Numbered from the stretch's first letter, positions 7,399-16,312 are shown. The stretch: 53,604 nt of DNA from Anaerofilum faecale (GCA_019114265.1 DXFV01000030.1:1-53604), one strand, 5' to 3'. Made by a program: numbers and translations. The notes: generated by a model from the letters alone, not told the origin.

Positions 7399-8229
7399 AT
7401 GGAACGGTTCGATTCGATCTCGGTGCCTCTGTACCGCAGCGCCGGGCTGGAGGAGCGGGGCGTGTGCATCACCATCGCCGGGTGCTACAGCCAGGTGCAC
7501 ACCCACAACCTGCCGCCGCGGCGGATGTCGGAGTGGATCCTGATCCTGTGCACCGAGGGCGGCGGCTGGGTGCAGATGGAAGGCCAGGCGCGCCGCCGGG
7601 TGGCGGCCGGGCAGATGCTGCTTCTTCCGCCGGACCTGTCGCATTCCTACGGCAACGGGCCGGACGGCTGGACGGTGCAGTGGCTGCACTGCACCGGCGG
7701 GGTGGCGCAGACGCTGTGCCAGCGCATCTGTGCGGGCAAGGCGCCGGGCACCCCGCTTTCGGGGGCGCAGACCCAGCCGCTGCTGGAGCAGATCCTGCAC
7801 CGGCTGAAGGGCGGGCGCGGCCTCACCGACGTGCTGTGCGCCGAGGCGCTGCTCACTCAGCTGCTGTGCAGCGTGCTGGAGGCGGTGCAGAACACCGCGC
7901 TGGACGGCAGCCAGGCCACCACCGTGCAGGCGGCGGTGCAGTTTTTGCAGACCACCACCGACTACACCCTCTCGCTGGACGAGCTGGCCGCCCGGATGGG
8001 GCTGTCGAAATACTATCTCATCAAACTGTTCCGCCAGTACACCGGCGATACCCCGATGGAGTATTTCCAGCAGGTGCGGCTGCGGCGCGCCTGCGGCCTG
8101 CTGAGCACCACCAGCCTTTCGGTGGCCCAGATCAGCGAGCAGCTGGGCTACAGCAGCCCCTTCCATTTTTCGGGCGCATTCAAGCGCTGTTTCGGCATTT
8201 CGCCCAGCCGGTACCGCCGCCTTTTGTGA
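7399..8229 (+). CDS. AraC-family transcriptional regulator
   Basis: A 276-aa regulator. The N-terminal half is a cupin-like sensor domain (HTHNLPPRRMSEWILILCTEGGG, then a GQMLLLPPDLSHSY segment). The C-terminal 100 residues carry two helix-turn-helix motifs: LSLDELAARMGLSKYYLIKLF and the conserved SVAQISEQLGYSSPFHFSGAFKR. It probably binds a sugar or small metabolite and controls the divergent URO-D-like gene (inferred from orientation). The ribosome site is a weak AAAGGGGGC. A terminator follows directly. Confidence 0.88.
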   Translation: MERFDSISVPLYRSAGLEERGVCITIAGCYSQVHTHNLPPRRMSEWILILCTEGGGWVQMEGQARRRVAAGQMLLLPPDLSHSYGNGPDGWTVQWLHCTGGVAQTLCQRICAGKAPGTPLSGAQTQPLLEQILHRLKGGRGLTDVLCAEALLTQLLCSVLEAVQNTALDGSQATTVQAAVQFLQTTTDYTLSLDELAARMGLSKYYLIKLFRQYTGDTPMEYFQQVRLRRACGLLSTTSLSVAQISEQLGYSSPFHFSGAFKRCFGISPSRYRRLL

Positions 8230-8240
8230 GAAACGAACAC

Positions 8241-8277
8241 CGCCCCCGCTGCGCTGGCAGCGGGGGCGGATTTTTTT
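8241..8277 (+). terminator. Intrinsic terminator after the araC-family gene
   Basis: CGCCCCCGCTGC pairs with GCAGCGGGGGCG, followed by seven T. It starts 12 bases after the stop. Confidence 0.92.
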
Positions 8278-8310
8278 GCGGTGTTTGGGGGAAGCCGGGC
8301 GGTACGGCAA

Positions 8311-8345
8311 GCCTTCCCCCGACAGGGGGCGGATGAGGTCGAAGC
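8311..8345. repeat. Deleted module A repeat
   Basis: GCCTTCCCCCGACAGGGGGCGGATGAGGTCGAA, given here only by its ends: the CTTCCCC hairpin has collapsed into the CCCCC/GGGGG stem, the same shortened form as at 1452-1487. Coordinates mark the whole copy. Confidence 0.75.
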
Positions 8346-8381
8346 CCTCCCGCCGCGCCCCGCGGCCGTATCCAAACACGC

Positions 8382-8425
8382 AAGCGCCCGCCGGGCGGCT
8401 GTGCAGCCATGCCCGGCGGGCGCTT
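8382..8425 (-). terminator. 15-bp hairpin at the end of the aromatic operon
   Basis: AAGCGCCCGCCGGGC (8382-8396) is perfectly complementary to 8411-8425. It begins nine bases past the stop of the last gene on the minus strand. The minus-strand T tract is poor and the plus-strand one is better, so it may work in both directions. Confidence 0.7.
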
Positions 8426-8433
8426 TTGGGTTT

Positions 8434-9027
8434 TTATTGTTCGGTTGTGCCGCGGGATGCGATCGCCTCCAGGCGCTCCAGCTGGGCGGGGGTGTCGGCG
8501 TCCCACAGTTCCCATTCGGCGGCGGCCTCCACCAGGCGAACCTCGCCTTCGTGCGCGCGCAGCACCGCGCCGCCTCCCTGCTGCGGGCCCAGGGCGCGCA
8601 GCCCGGCCAGCGCCGACGCCGGGAACAGCGCCGGGCTGCCTCCCTCGCCCCGCCAGGCAAGGCGGTAGTAGCCGGGCCGGGCCGCGAAGGCGGCGCAGAG
8701 CCTGCGCCAGCTGTCCGGGGAGACCAGCGGCTGGTCGGCCTGGCAGAAGGCCCAACCGGCCTCGCCGGCCAGCCGTTCCATCGCCAGCGCGATCCCCTCG
8801 CCCCGCCCGGTGCGGCCGTGCAGCAGCACCTCGCAGTCCATTTCCCGCGCAATGGCGGCGGCCTCCGGCCAGCGGGTGACCACCAGCACCCGGGAGAAGG
8901 CCTCCCGCGGCAGGTTCTGCAGGGTGTATCCCAGCAGGGTGACGCCGCAGAACGGCTCCACCAGCTTGTTGCGGCCGAAGCGCTTTGCCTGCCCCGACGC
9001 CATCACGATGCAGGCCAGGCGGCTCAT
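8434..9027 (-). CDS. MocA-like nucleotidyltransferase (GT-A fold)
   Basis: A 197-aa protein with the sugar/cofactor nucleotidyltransferase pattern: an N-terminal VMASGQAKRFGRNK loop and the metal-site segment FCQADQPLVSPDSW, closest in style to molybdenum cofactor cytidylyltransferase (MocA). Its ATG overlaps the tyrA stop by four bases, so it is translationally coupled as the last gene of the aromatic operon. That position is unexpected for a molybdopterin enzyme. It may instead handle another nucleotide-activated compound. Confidence 0.75.
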   Translation of the reverse strand: MSRLACIVMASGQAKRFGRNKLVEPFCGVTLLGYTLQNLPREAFSRVLVVTRWPEAAAIAREMDCEVLLHGRTGRGEGIALAMERLAGEAGWAFCQADQPLVSPDSWRRLCAAFAARPGYYRLAWRGEGGSPALFPASALAGLRALGPQQGGGAVLRAHEGEVRLVEAAAEWELWDADTPAQLERLEAIASRGTTEQ

Positions 9028-9872
9028 TTGTCGAAGGCCGCGCGGCGGCGGGTGCTGGTGACGAACATCTCCTCCAGCGCGGCGCGGTCGCCGTCCAGCA
9101 GGTGGGATTTCAGGGTTTGCAGGGTGGCGGTGAACTGGTCGATCTCGGCGGCCAGGATCTCGCGGTTTTCCAGGAACAGCTCGCTCCACATCGTCTCGTT
9201 GATGCGGGCGATGCGGGTGAGGTCGCGGAAGGAATCGCCGGTATACTCGGCCAGATGGGCGTTGTCGCTGGCGCACATCAGGCTCACGGCGATGGCGTGG
9301 GTGAGCTGGCTGACATAGCCGATCATCCGGTCGTGCGCTTCGGGAGACAGGGTGCAGATATGGGCAAAGCCCAGCGTTTCGGCCAGCACCCGCGCAAAGG
9401 CAAGCCCGGCCGGGGTGTTTTTGTCGGTGGGGGTGATGATAAAGTTGGCGGGGGCGAACATCGCGTCGGTGGCGTTCTGCACACCGCTCACCTCCCGCCC
9501 GGCCATCGGGTGGCTGGCGATGAACTCCACCCCGTCGGGCAGCATGGCCTGGATCGGCTCCACCACCCCCTGCTTGACGCCCGACACATCGGTGAAGATC
9601 AGGCCCGGCCGGAACAGGTGCTTATAGGTGCGCACCCACTCGACGAAGGCCGCCGGGTAGAGCGCAAAGACGATGCGGCCGGCCCTTTCCACCAGCGGCT
9701 CGAAATCGCGGCTGGCTCCTTCGTCGATGATGCCCTTTTCCCTGGCGTAGGCGAGGGCGAATTCGTCCCGGTCGATGGCCGACACCCGCCAGCCCCGCTT
9801 CGACAGGCCCATCGCGTAGCTGCCGCCCAGCAGGCCCAGCCCCACGATGAGAATCTCTTTCTTTTTATCCAT
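9024..9872 (-). CDS. tyrA: Prephenate dehydrogenase
   Basis: A 282-aa NAD(P)-dependent enzyme converting prephenate to 4-hydroxyphenylpyruvate for tyrosine. The Rossmann motif ILIVGLGLLGGSYA is at the N-terminus. The substrate-binding segment ASHPMAGREVSG and the C-terminal helical segment with RITRIARINETMW-like spacing are typical. There is no ACT domain, so feedback by tyrosine through such a domain is not expected. The ATG at 9872 overlaps aroA by eight bases; a longer upstream frame would run inside aroA. Confidence 0.93.
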   Translation of the reverse strand: MDKKKEILIVGLGLLGGSYAMGLSKRGWRVSAIDRDEFALAYAREKGIIDEGASRDFEPLVERAGRIVFALYPAAFVEWVRTYKHLFRPGLIFTDVSGVKQGVVEPIQAMLPDGVEFIASHPMAGREVSGVQNATDAMFAPANFIITPTDKNTPAGLAFARVLAETLGFAHICTLSPEAHDRMIGYVSQLTHAIAVSLMCASDNAHLAEYTGDSFRDLTRIARINETMWSELFLENREILAAEIDQFTATLQTLKSHLLDGDRAALEEMFVTSTRRRAAFDK

Positions 9873-11142
9873 CGGTCCGCACCACCTTTGCTCCCAGTTG
9901 TTCCAGCGTTTCAAAAAAGCTCGGCCAGCTCTTGGCCACCGCGCCCGCGTCCTGCAAAACGGCCGGCACCCCCGCCGCCAATGCGGCCACGGCGCAGGAC
10001 ATCACCACCCGGTGGTCGTTGTGGCTGCACAGCGCCTGCTGCGGCGCCCGCACCCGGCAGCCATCGATCTCCACCGTGTCGGGGTCCGGCTGGCGCACCG
10101 ATGCCCCGAATTTGGCCAGCTCGGCGGCCATCGCGGCGATGCGGTCGCTCTCCTTGATGCGCAGCCGTCCCGCGTTGCGGATGCGGGTGGTGCCGGTGCA
10201 GAACATCGCCAGCGCCATCAGCACCGGGCCGAGGTCGGGGCAGTCGGCGAGGTCGATGTCGATGCCGTGCAGCGGCGCGGGCTCGAAGCCGAGCAGGCCG
10301 TTCTCCCACCGCGCCTGTGCGCCGCATCGCATCAGAATGTCCAGGATGACGGCGTCGCCCTGGGCGCTTTGGGGGTCCAGCCCCGCCACCTGCACCGCGC
10401 CGGTCAGCGCGCCCAGCACCGCCGGGAAGGCGGCGTTGCTCCAGTCGGCCTGCACGCGGCAGCTGTGGGGCCGGTAGCGCTGCCCGCCCTCCACCGCGAA
10501 GGCGGTCTCGTTTTCCCCCTCGCAGGGGTGGATCTGGATGCCGAAATCGGCCAGCGTGTCCAGCGTCAGGCCCACATAGCTGCGGCTCTCGAAGGGGTGC
10601 CGCACCCGGATGACGGAATCCTCCTCCGCCAGCGGCAGCGCGAAGAGCAGCCCGGTGATGAACTGGCTGCTCACGTCGCCGCGCAGGGCGTACTCCCCGC
10701 CCGGCAGCGGGCCGCACAGGGTGATGCCCTCGCTGTCCTGCGCAAAGCGCGCGCCCTTTTGGGCAAAAAGGTCGGCGTACACCTGCTGCGGGCGCTGGGG
10801 CAGACGCCCGTGCCCCACCAGGCGCACCGGCCTGCCGGTCTGGGCCAGAATGGGGGCCAGAAAGCGCAGGGTGCTGCCGCTTTCGCCGCAGTCCACCGGG
10901 GCGGCGGGCGCAGCGGGCATCCCGCAGCCGCGCACGGCGATCCCGCGCTCCTCCTGCCGCACCTGTGCGCCGAAGGCGCGCGCGGCGCGCAGGGTGGCGC
11001 GCAGGTCGTCCGACCATTCCAGCCCCTCCACCCGGCTCTCACCGGCCGCCAGCGCGGCGGCCAGCACCGCGCGGTGGGCCAGACTTTTGGAGGGCGGAGC
11101 CTGCACGACGCCGGCGGCCCGGCCGCTGAGGGTGATGTTCAT
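9865..11142 (-). CDS. aroA: 5-enolpyruvylshikimate-3-phosphate synthase
   Basis: A 425-aa enzyme joining phosphoenolpyruvate to shikimate 3-phosphate. PPSKSLAHRAVLAAALA near the N-terminus is the shikimate-binding segment, DCGESGSTLRFLAP is the family's second signature (GNSGT-like, here ESGST), and RIKESDRI is the C-terminal signature. A glycine-to-glutamate-type change in this loop (CGESGS rather than GNAGT) resembles class II, glyphosate-tolerant synthases; that is an inference from motif form. The ATG at 11142 follows GGGAGGA. Confidence 0.95.
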   Translation of the reverse strand: MNITLSGRAAGVVQAPPSKSLAHRAVLAAALAAGESRVEGLEWSDDLRATLRAARAFGAQVRQEERGIAVRGCGMPAAPAAPVDCGESGSTLRFLAPILAQTGRPVRLVGHGRLPQRPQQVYADLFAQKGARFAQDSEGITLCGPLPGGEYALRGDVSSQFITGLLFALPLAEEDSVIRVRHPFESRSYVGLTLDTLADFGIQIHPCEGENETAFAVEGGQRYRPHSCRVQADWSNAAFPAVLGALTGAVQVAGLDPQSAQGDAVILDILMRCGAQARWENGLLGFEPAPLHGIDIDLADCPDLGPVLMALAMFCTGTTRIRNAGRLRIKESDRIAAMAAELAKFGASVRQPDPDTVEIDGCRVRAPQQALCSHNDHRVVMSCAVAALAAGVPAVLQDAGAVAKSWPSFFETLEQLGAKVVRTDG

Positions 11143-11215
11143 GGGGTGTCCTCCCTTTCGTATGCGGTCGGGGCCGCCCGCGCACGGCGGAGCGGCCCCT
11201 GCTTGTGGTTTGGTG

Positions 11216-11372
11216 GCCTTCCCCTGGCAGGGGAAGGTGGCGCGAACGCGCCGGATGAGGTCGAATGTATGCCATACGCACCGCGCTATCCCCCGGGGAC
11301 AGCAAGTGCCAGCCGCTGGCTTCCCCCTCATCAGTCAGGCTGCGCCTGCCAGCTTCCCCCCAGGGGGAAGCC
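11216..11372. repeat. Two-hairpin repeats A and B inside the aromatic operon
   Basis: Reverse module A at 11216-11264 (stem GGCGCG/CGCGCC) and module B at 11320-11372 (stem CAGGC/GCCTG, then CTTCCCCC/GGGGGAAG). They fill most of the 242-base gap between aroF and aroA, which otherwise shows no gene. Reading through both modules would be needed for a single long aromatic transcript. Confidence 0.85.
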
Positions 11373-11384
11373 TTTGGGCGGCGC

Positions 11385-12401
11385 TCACATGTCGCGGCCC
11401 ACCACGCGGGCGATGGTGCGGCCCTTTTCGATCACGTCGGCGAAGCGGTCGGGCTTGAGGCTCTGGGCGCCGTCGCTCCAGGCGTGCTCGGGATCGGGGT
11501 GCACCTCGATGATCAGGCCGTCCGCGCCGGCGGCGATGGCGGCCAGGCTCATGCTCTCCACATACTTCCAGTTGCCGGTGGCGTGGCTGGGGTCGATGAT
11601 GATGGGCAGGTGGGTCTTTTCCTTGATGATGGGGATCACAGACAGGTCCAGCGTGTTGCGGGTGTACTTTTCAAAGGTGCGGATGCCGCGCTCGCAGAAG
11701 ATGACGTTCTCGTTGCCGCCCGCCATGATGTACTCGGCCGACATGATCCACTCCTCGATGGTGTTGGCCAGGCCGCGCTTGAGCAGCACCGGCTTTTTCA
11801 TTCTGCCCACCGCCTTCAGCAGCTGGAAGTTCTGCATGTTGCGCGCGCCGATCTGCACCAGATCCACATATTCCTCGAACTCGTCGATGCGGTCCTCGCT
11901 CATCAGCTCGCTGACGATGGGCAGGCCGGTCTCCTCGCGCGCCTTCACCATGTCCAGGATGCCCTCGGTGCCCAGGCCCTGGAAGGCATACGGCGAGGTG
12001 CGGGGCTTGTAGGCGCCGCCGCGCAGCATGGTGCCGCCGGCCGCCTTCACGGCGCGGGCGATCTCCAGCGTCTGGGCCTCGCCCTCGATGCTGCACGGGC
12101 CGCCGATCACCGCGATCTTCTCCTTGCCGCCGATCTTCACGCCGCCGGCGTCCACGATGGTGTCGGCCTCGTGGAACAGGCGGTTCGCCTTTTTGTAGGG
12201 CGCGGCCACGCGGGTGACGCTGTCCACCCAGGGATTGGCGGCGATGATCTTCTCGTCCAGCTTGGTGGTGTCGCCCACCAGGCCAAAGACGTTGTAGTCG
12301 GTGCCGCGGATCAGGGTGACCGAAAGGCCCTGTGCCTCGAAGCCCCGGATGATCTTCTCGATCTCCTGGGGGGGTGTGCCTCGTTTGGTGGAAATGATCA
12401 T
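11385..12401 (-). CDS. aroF: 3-deoxy-7-phosphoheptulonate (DAHP) synthase, type I-beta
   Basis: A 338-aa first enzyme of the shikimate pathway, condensing phosphoenolpyruvate and erythrose 4-phosphate. The N-terminal 70 or so residues form the ferredoxin-like regulatory domain of the Thermotoga/Bacillus type (MIISTKRGTPPQEIEKI). The catalytic barrel shows GGPCSIE, GGAYKPRTSPYAFQG, MSEDRIDEF, and DPSHATGNWKYV near the end. Allosteric feedback through the N-terminal domain is known for this subtype. It starts 77 bases after the aroQ stop, a gap filled by GC-rich hairpins but no visible promoter. Ribosome site GGGAGAG. Confidence 0.95.
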   Translation of the reverse strand: MIISTKRGTPPQEIEKIIRGFEAQGLSVTLIRGTDYNVFGLVGDTTKLDEKIIAANPWVDSVTRVAAPYKKANRLFHEADTIVDAGGVKIGGKEKIAVIGGPCSIEGEAQTLEIARAVKAAGGTMLRGGAYKPRTSPYAFQGLGTEGILDMVKAREETGLPIVSELMSEDRIDEFEEYVDLVQIGARNMQNFQLLKAVGRMKKPVLLKRGLANTIEEWIMSAEYIMAGGNENVIFCERGIRTFEKYTRNTLDLSVIPIIKEKTHLPIIIDPSHATGNWKYVESMSLAAIAAGADGLIIEVHPDPEHAWSDGAQSLKPDRFADVIEKGRTIARVVGRDM

Positions 12402-12478
12402 GTTTCTTCTCTCCCTTTTTTCCCTCTATTTGTACGGCGCCGCCCGTCCGGGGCGGCGGAGCCGCTCGCAGCGGCCGC

Positions 12479-12919
12479 TCATTCGGCCTGCTCGATCTTC
12501 TCTTTCAGCTGCCGGGCGGCGATCGCATACCCCGCGACGCCCTGCCCGATCACATGCACACAGCAGGCCATCCCGGCATAGCTGACCTGCCGGAAGGCTT
12601 CGCGCTTGGTCACGTCGCTGATATGCACCTCGGCGGCGGGGATGGCCACCGCCTTCAGCGCGTCCAGGATGGCGATGCTGGTGTGGGTGTAGGCGCCGGG
12701 GTTGATGACGATGCCGTCGAATCTCCCCCGCGCGGCCTGGATGGCGTCCACCAGATCGCCCTCGTGGTTCGACTGGTAGAACCCGGTCTCGATGCCCAGT
12801 TTCGCGCATTCCTCGCGGGTGATGCGCACCATGCCGTCGTAGTCCACGTCGCCGTAGATGCCCGGCTCACGCACGCCCAGCAGGTTCAGATTCGGGCCGT
12901 TGAGTACCAGAAATTTCAT
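12479..12919 (-). CDS. aroQ: 3-dehydroquinate dehydratase, type II
   Basis: A 146-aa dodecameric-type dehydratase. The flexible-lid start MKFLVLNGPNLNLLGVREPGIYG, the loop FYQSNHEGDLVDAIQ and the catalytic-histidine segment EVHISDVTKREAFR are all present. It converts 3-dehydroquinate to 3-dehydroshikimate. The start lies 53 bases inside the 3' end of the aroE-aroK fusion, in another frame. That is an unusually long overlap and implies coupled translation, with the ribosome site (AGGAGGC-like) inside the kinase coding sequence. Confidence 0.94.
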   Translation of the reverse strand: MKFLVLNGPNLNLLGVREPGIYGDVDYDGMVRITREECAKLGIETGFYQSNHEGDLVDAIQAARGRFDGIVINPGAYTHTSIAILDALKAVAIPAAEVHISDVTKREAFRQVSYAGMACCVHVIGQGVAGYAIAARQLKEKIEQAE

Positions 12920-14147
12920 AAAAAGCCTCCTCGATGGCCCGGGCCGTTTGCTCGGGCGTGCCTGTGTTGGATACCGTGCGGTGGGCCGCGGCGCGGTAGA
13001 GCGGGCCGCGCACACGCAGCATCTCCTCCAGCGCCTCGCGGCTTTTGGACAGCGGCCGGTTTCCGCCCACTGCCAGCTGGTCCAGCGGGCGGTCGATGTG
13101 CACCACCGGCCCGTTCTGGCGCAAAGCGCGCACGTTCTCTTTGCGCAGCACCGCGCCGCCGCCGGTGGACAGCACCTGTCCGTTTTTCGCGCCGAACCGG
13201 CGGCAGATCTCGCTTTCCAGCTCCCGGAACCCCGCTTCGCCTTTCTGGGCAAAGATGTCCGGGATGGGCATGCCCGCCTCTTGTTCGATCTCGTCGTCGA
13301 GGTCCACGAAGGTCTTGCCCAGCCGCGCGGCCAGCGCTTTGCCCAGGCTCGACTTGCCGCAGCTGGGCATCCCCACCAGCGACAGGTTGCTCAGCTTTGC
13401 TTTCAGGATGCCGTGCACCCGGGCGATCTCGCTCTCGGGGATGTCCCGGCCGGTGAACTGCCGCGCGGCGTACACCGCCTGGGCCACCAGCATCTCGAAT
13501 CCCCCCGCGGCGGGGATGCCTGCGTCCCGGGCGCGCAGCACCAGCTCGGTACAGAAGGGGTTATACACCACGTCGAACACCGCCTCGCAGGCGGGGAACC
13601 ACTCCATCTGCACCATGCAGCCGCCGTTGTCGGGGAACATCCCGGCGGGGGTGGTGTTGACGATCACCTGCACGTCCCGGCGGGCGGCGGCCTGTTCATA
13701 AGTGAGCGCGCCGTCTGCCCCGGTGCGCCCGGCGCGCAGCACTTCGGCGGCCCCGGCCCGGCGGGCGGCGGCGCAGACGGTGCGGCTGGTGCCGCCGGTG
13801 CCCAGCACCAGCACCGTTTTGCCCTCCATGCTGCACCCGTGGGCGCGCACGAGGTATTCAAACCCGGCGAGGTCGGTATTATAGCCGTACAGACGCCCCT
13901 CCCGGTTCACCACCGTGTTCACCGCCCCGATGGCCAGCGCCCCCTCGTCCACCTCGTCCAGCAGCGGGATCACCGCCTGTTTATACGGAATGGTGACGTT
14001 CAGCGCCTTGAATTCCCGCTTTGCGAACAGCTCCTCCAGCTGTTCCGGCTCGAGGGGGCAGAGATCGTATGCATACCCGCACAGCATCTCGTGGATGATC
14101 TTGGAATAGCTGTGGCCCAGCCTGCGGCCGATGAGTCCGTATTCCAT
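12867..14147 (-). CDS. aroEK: Bifunctional shikimate dehydrogenase / shikimate kinase
   Basis: A 426-aa fusion. Residues 1-250 are shikimate dehydrogenase: GHSYSKIIHE, catalytic Lys56 in NVTIPYK, Asp92 in GYNTDLAG, and the NADP-binding VLGTGGTSRTV. From about residue 255 a shikimate kinase follows: Walker A GMPSCGKSS (259-267), DLDDEIE and STGGGAVLR. It carries out two consecutive steps (3-dehydroshikimate to shikimate to shikimate 3-phosphate). It ends 53 bases within aroQ and starts three bases after aroC. The symbol aroEK is descriptive, for the fusion. Confidence 0.94.
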   Translation of the reverse strand: MEYGLIGRRLGHSYSKIIHEMLCGYAYDLCPLEPEQLEELFAKREFKALNVTIPYKQAVIPLLDEVDEGALAIGAVNTVVNREGRLYGYNTDLAGFEYLVRAHGCSMEGKTVLVLGTGGTSRTVCAAARRAGAAEVLRAGRTGADGALTYEQAAARRDVQVIVNTTPAGMFPDNGGCMVQMEWFPACEAVFDVVYNPFCTELVLRARDAGIPAAGGFEMLVAQAVYAARQFTGRDIPESEIARVHGILKAKLSNLSLVGMPSCGKSSLGKALAARLGKTFVDLDDEIEQEAGMPIPDIFAQKGEAGFRELESEICRRFGAKNGQVLSTGGGAVLRKENVRALRQNGPVVHIDRPLDQLAVGGNRPLSKSREALEEMLRVRGPLYRAAAHRTVSNTGTPEQTARAIEEAFYEISGTQRPESEPAGRA

Positions 14148-14150
14148 CGC

Positions 14151-15260
14151 TCATCCCTCCGTCTGCCAGCCGGGGCCGAACTGCTGGGTGTACAGGTCCA
14201 GCAGGCCGATCGCGCAGGCGGCGTCCTGCACGGCGCGGGCGCGGGGCAGGATGCAGGGGTCGTGGCGGCCCTGGATCTGGATATCGGCGTTCTGTTTGGC
14301 GGCATAGTCCACCGTCTGCTGCGGCTTGTAGATGCTGGGGGTGGGCTTGACCACCGTGCGCAGCACCACCGGCATTCCGTTCGTGATGCCGCCGTTGATG
14401 CCGCCGTTGCGGTTGGTGGCGGTGACGACGCGGCCGTCCTGCATGCGGAAAGGGTCGTTGGCCGCGCTGCCGCGCAGCGCCGCGAAGCCGAAGCCCTCGC
14501 CGAACTCCACGCCCTTCACCGCCGGGATGCTGAACAGAAGCTGTGCCAGCGTGCTCTCGACGCTGCCGAAGAACGGCTCGCCCAGCCCGGCCGACAGGCC
14601 GGTGACCGCCGTCTCCAGCACGCCGCCCACGCTGTCGCCCTCGGCGGCGGCCGCGCGGATGGCGATGCGCATGGCGTCGCCGGCGGCCTCGCTGAGCACC
14701 GCGAAGTCCATCCCGTTCAGCTTCTCCTGCTGGGCGCGGAGGGTCTCCTCGTCGGCGGCAAAGGGGCGGTCCTCCACCCCGGCGCAGCAGCGCAGATGGG
14801 TGGCGATCACCACCCCCTTCTGCTCCAGCGCATACCGGCACAGGGCGCCCGCCGCCACCAGCGCGGCGGTGATGCGGCCGGAGAAATGCCCGCCCCCGCG
14901 GGCGTCCTGCCAGCCGTGGTATTTGGCGTGGGCGGTGTAGTCGGCGTGGCCCGGGCGCAAAAGGTCGGCCGTTTTGGCATAGTCGCCGCTGCGGGTGTTC
15001 TGATTCCTTATAAGAAGGGTCACGGCGGTGCCGGTGGTGCGGCCGTTGTACACGCCGCTGACGAACTCCACCCCGTCCGCCTCGGTGCGGCCGGTGGACA
15101 GCCCGTCCGCGCGGGCGCGGCGGCGGTCCATCTGGGCGGCGACGTATCCCTCGTCCACACGCAGGCCGGGCGCGAGGCCGTCGATCACCGCGCCCACCGC
15201 CGGGCCGTGGCTTTCACCGAAGATGGTCACCGCCACGGCGGTGCCGAAGGTGTTTTTCAT
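14151..15260 (-). CDS. aroC: Chorismate synthase
   Basis: A 369-aa FMN-dependent enzyme making chorismate from EPSP. Signatures seen: GESHGPAVGAVIDG at the start, RRRARADGLSTGRTEAD, and the FMN/substrate loop RGGGHFSGRITAALVAAGA. Near the C-terminus NGGINGGITNGMPV is also conserved. The ATG overlaps the aroB stop by four bases. The longer open frame upstream lies in aroB and is not real. Confidence 0.96.
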   Translation of the reverse strand: MKNTFGTAVAVTIFGESHGPAVGAVIDGLAPGLRVDEGYVAAQMDRRRARADGLSTGRTEADGVEFVSGVYNGRTTGTAVTLLIRNQNTRSGDYAKTADLLRPGHADYTAHAKYHGWQDARGGGHFSGRITAALVAAGALCRYALEQKGVVIATHLRCCAGVEDRPFAADEETLRAQQEKLNGMDFAVLSEAAGDAMRIAIRAAAAEGDSVGGVLETAVTGLSAGLGEPFFGSVESTLAQLLFSIPAVKGVEFGEGFGFAALRGSAANDPFRMQDGRVVTATNRNGGINGGITNGMPVVLRTVVKPTPSIYKPQQTVDYAAKQNADIQIQGRHDPCILPRARAVQDAACAIGLLDLYTQQFGPGWQTEG

Positions 15261-16312
15261 TCCTCTTCCCCCTTTGTGCGGGGGGCCACGCAGTCCGACG
15301 TGCCCAGCACCACCGCTTCCACTTCCGCAAACGGCACCTTGTCCAGCCGGAACTGCCCGGCGCGCGGGATCTTCACCACCGTGATGAAGCCGCTCTGGGC
15401 CTTTTTGTCGTGCCGCATGGCGGCGGCCACCGCCGGGCGGTCGTAGTGCACCCGGGCGGGCAGGCCCAGCCGGCGGTAGATGCGGCGCACCCGGGCGGCC
15501 AGCTTTTTGTCCTCCAGCATCGGCAGGATGCCCAGCGCCACGCACTCGCCGTGGTACAGGCTGCGGTGGCCGTGCAGCGCGGCGGCGCTCTCGATGCCGT
15601 GGCCGATGGTGTGGCCCAGGTTCAGCGCGGCGCGGTCGCCCTGCTCGGTCTCGTCCCGCTCCACGATATTCTTTTTCACGATCAGGCTGCGGTAGATCAC
15701 TTCCTCGATCCGGTCGCGGTAGTCCTCCTCCTCGAGCAGGCGCAGGATCTCGGTGTCGGCCAGAAGGCCGGCTTTCACCGCCTCGGCCAGGCCCGCCGCG
15801 TAGTGGCGGGGGTCGAGGGTGTCGAGGGTGTCGGGGTCGACGACCACCAGCCGCGGCTGCCAGAAGGCGCCCACGATGTTCTTGGTCCCGGCAAAGTTCA
15901 CCGCCGTCTTGCCGCCGATGGAGGAATCGATCTGCGCCAGGGTGGTGGTGGGGATGTTCACGAAGTCCACGCCGCGCATATAGCAGGCCGCGGCGAACCC
16001 GGCCAGGTCGCCCACCACGCCGCCGCCCACCGCGATCACCAGATCCCGGCGGCCGAAGTTCTCCTCCAGCATCCTGGCCAGCAGCTGCTGCCACATCTCG
16101 ATGCTCTTGCTGCCCTCGCCCTGCGGCACGGTGACGGTGAAGGGCTGTCCGCACTGGCCGGCCACCGCCTGCACATACTGCACCGGCACGCCGTCGTCGG
16201 TGACGATGAGCACCTTGCGGTCCAGATGGATCAGCTGGCCCAGACGGCCCAGGCTCCCCCGTTTGATGATGATGTCGTAGCTGCGCTGGCCCAGCCGCAT
16301 GGTCAGTTTCAT
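15257..16312 (-). CDS. aroB: 3-dehydroquinate synthase
   Basis: A 351-aa NAD- and metal-dependent enzyme forming 3-dehydroquinate. Visible: VPQGEGSKSIE, the dinucleotide segment GGGVVGDLAGFAAACYMRG, IPTTTLAQIDSSIGGKTAVN, and the metal ligands in LNLGHTIGHGIE and the HGECVALG segment. The ATG at 16312 overlaps the pheA stop by four bases and the aroC start overlaps its own stop, so translation is coupled in both directions. Confidence 0.96.
   Translation of the reverse strand: MKLTMRLGQRSYDIIIKRGSLGRLGQLIHLDRKVLIVTDDGVPVQYVQAVAGQCGQPFTVTVPQGEGSKSIEMWQQLLARMLEENFGRRDLVIAVGGGVVGDLAGFAAACYMRGVDFVNIPTTTLAQIDSSIGGKTAVNFAGTKNIVGAFWQPRLVVVDPDTLDTLDPRHYAAGLAEAVKAGLLADTEILRLLEEEDYRDRIEEVIYRSLIVKKNIVERDETEQGDRAALNLGHTIGHGIESAAALHGHRSLYHGECVALGILPMLEDKKLAARVRRIYRRLGLPARVHYDRPAVAAAMRHDKKAQSGFITVVKIPRAGQFRLDKVPFAEVEAVVLGTSDCVAPRTKGEEE

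Noticed and set aside
8434..9276. Longer start for the MocA-like protein
   Set aside because: The extension would lie within tyrA in another frame; the ATG at 9027 overlaps the tyrA stop in the usual ATGA pattern.
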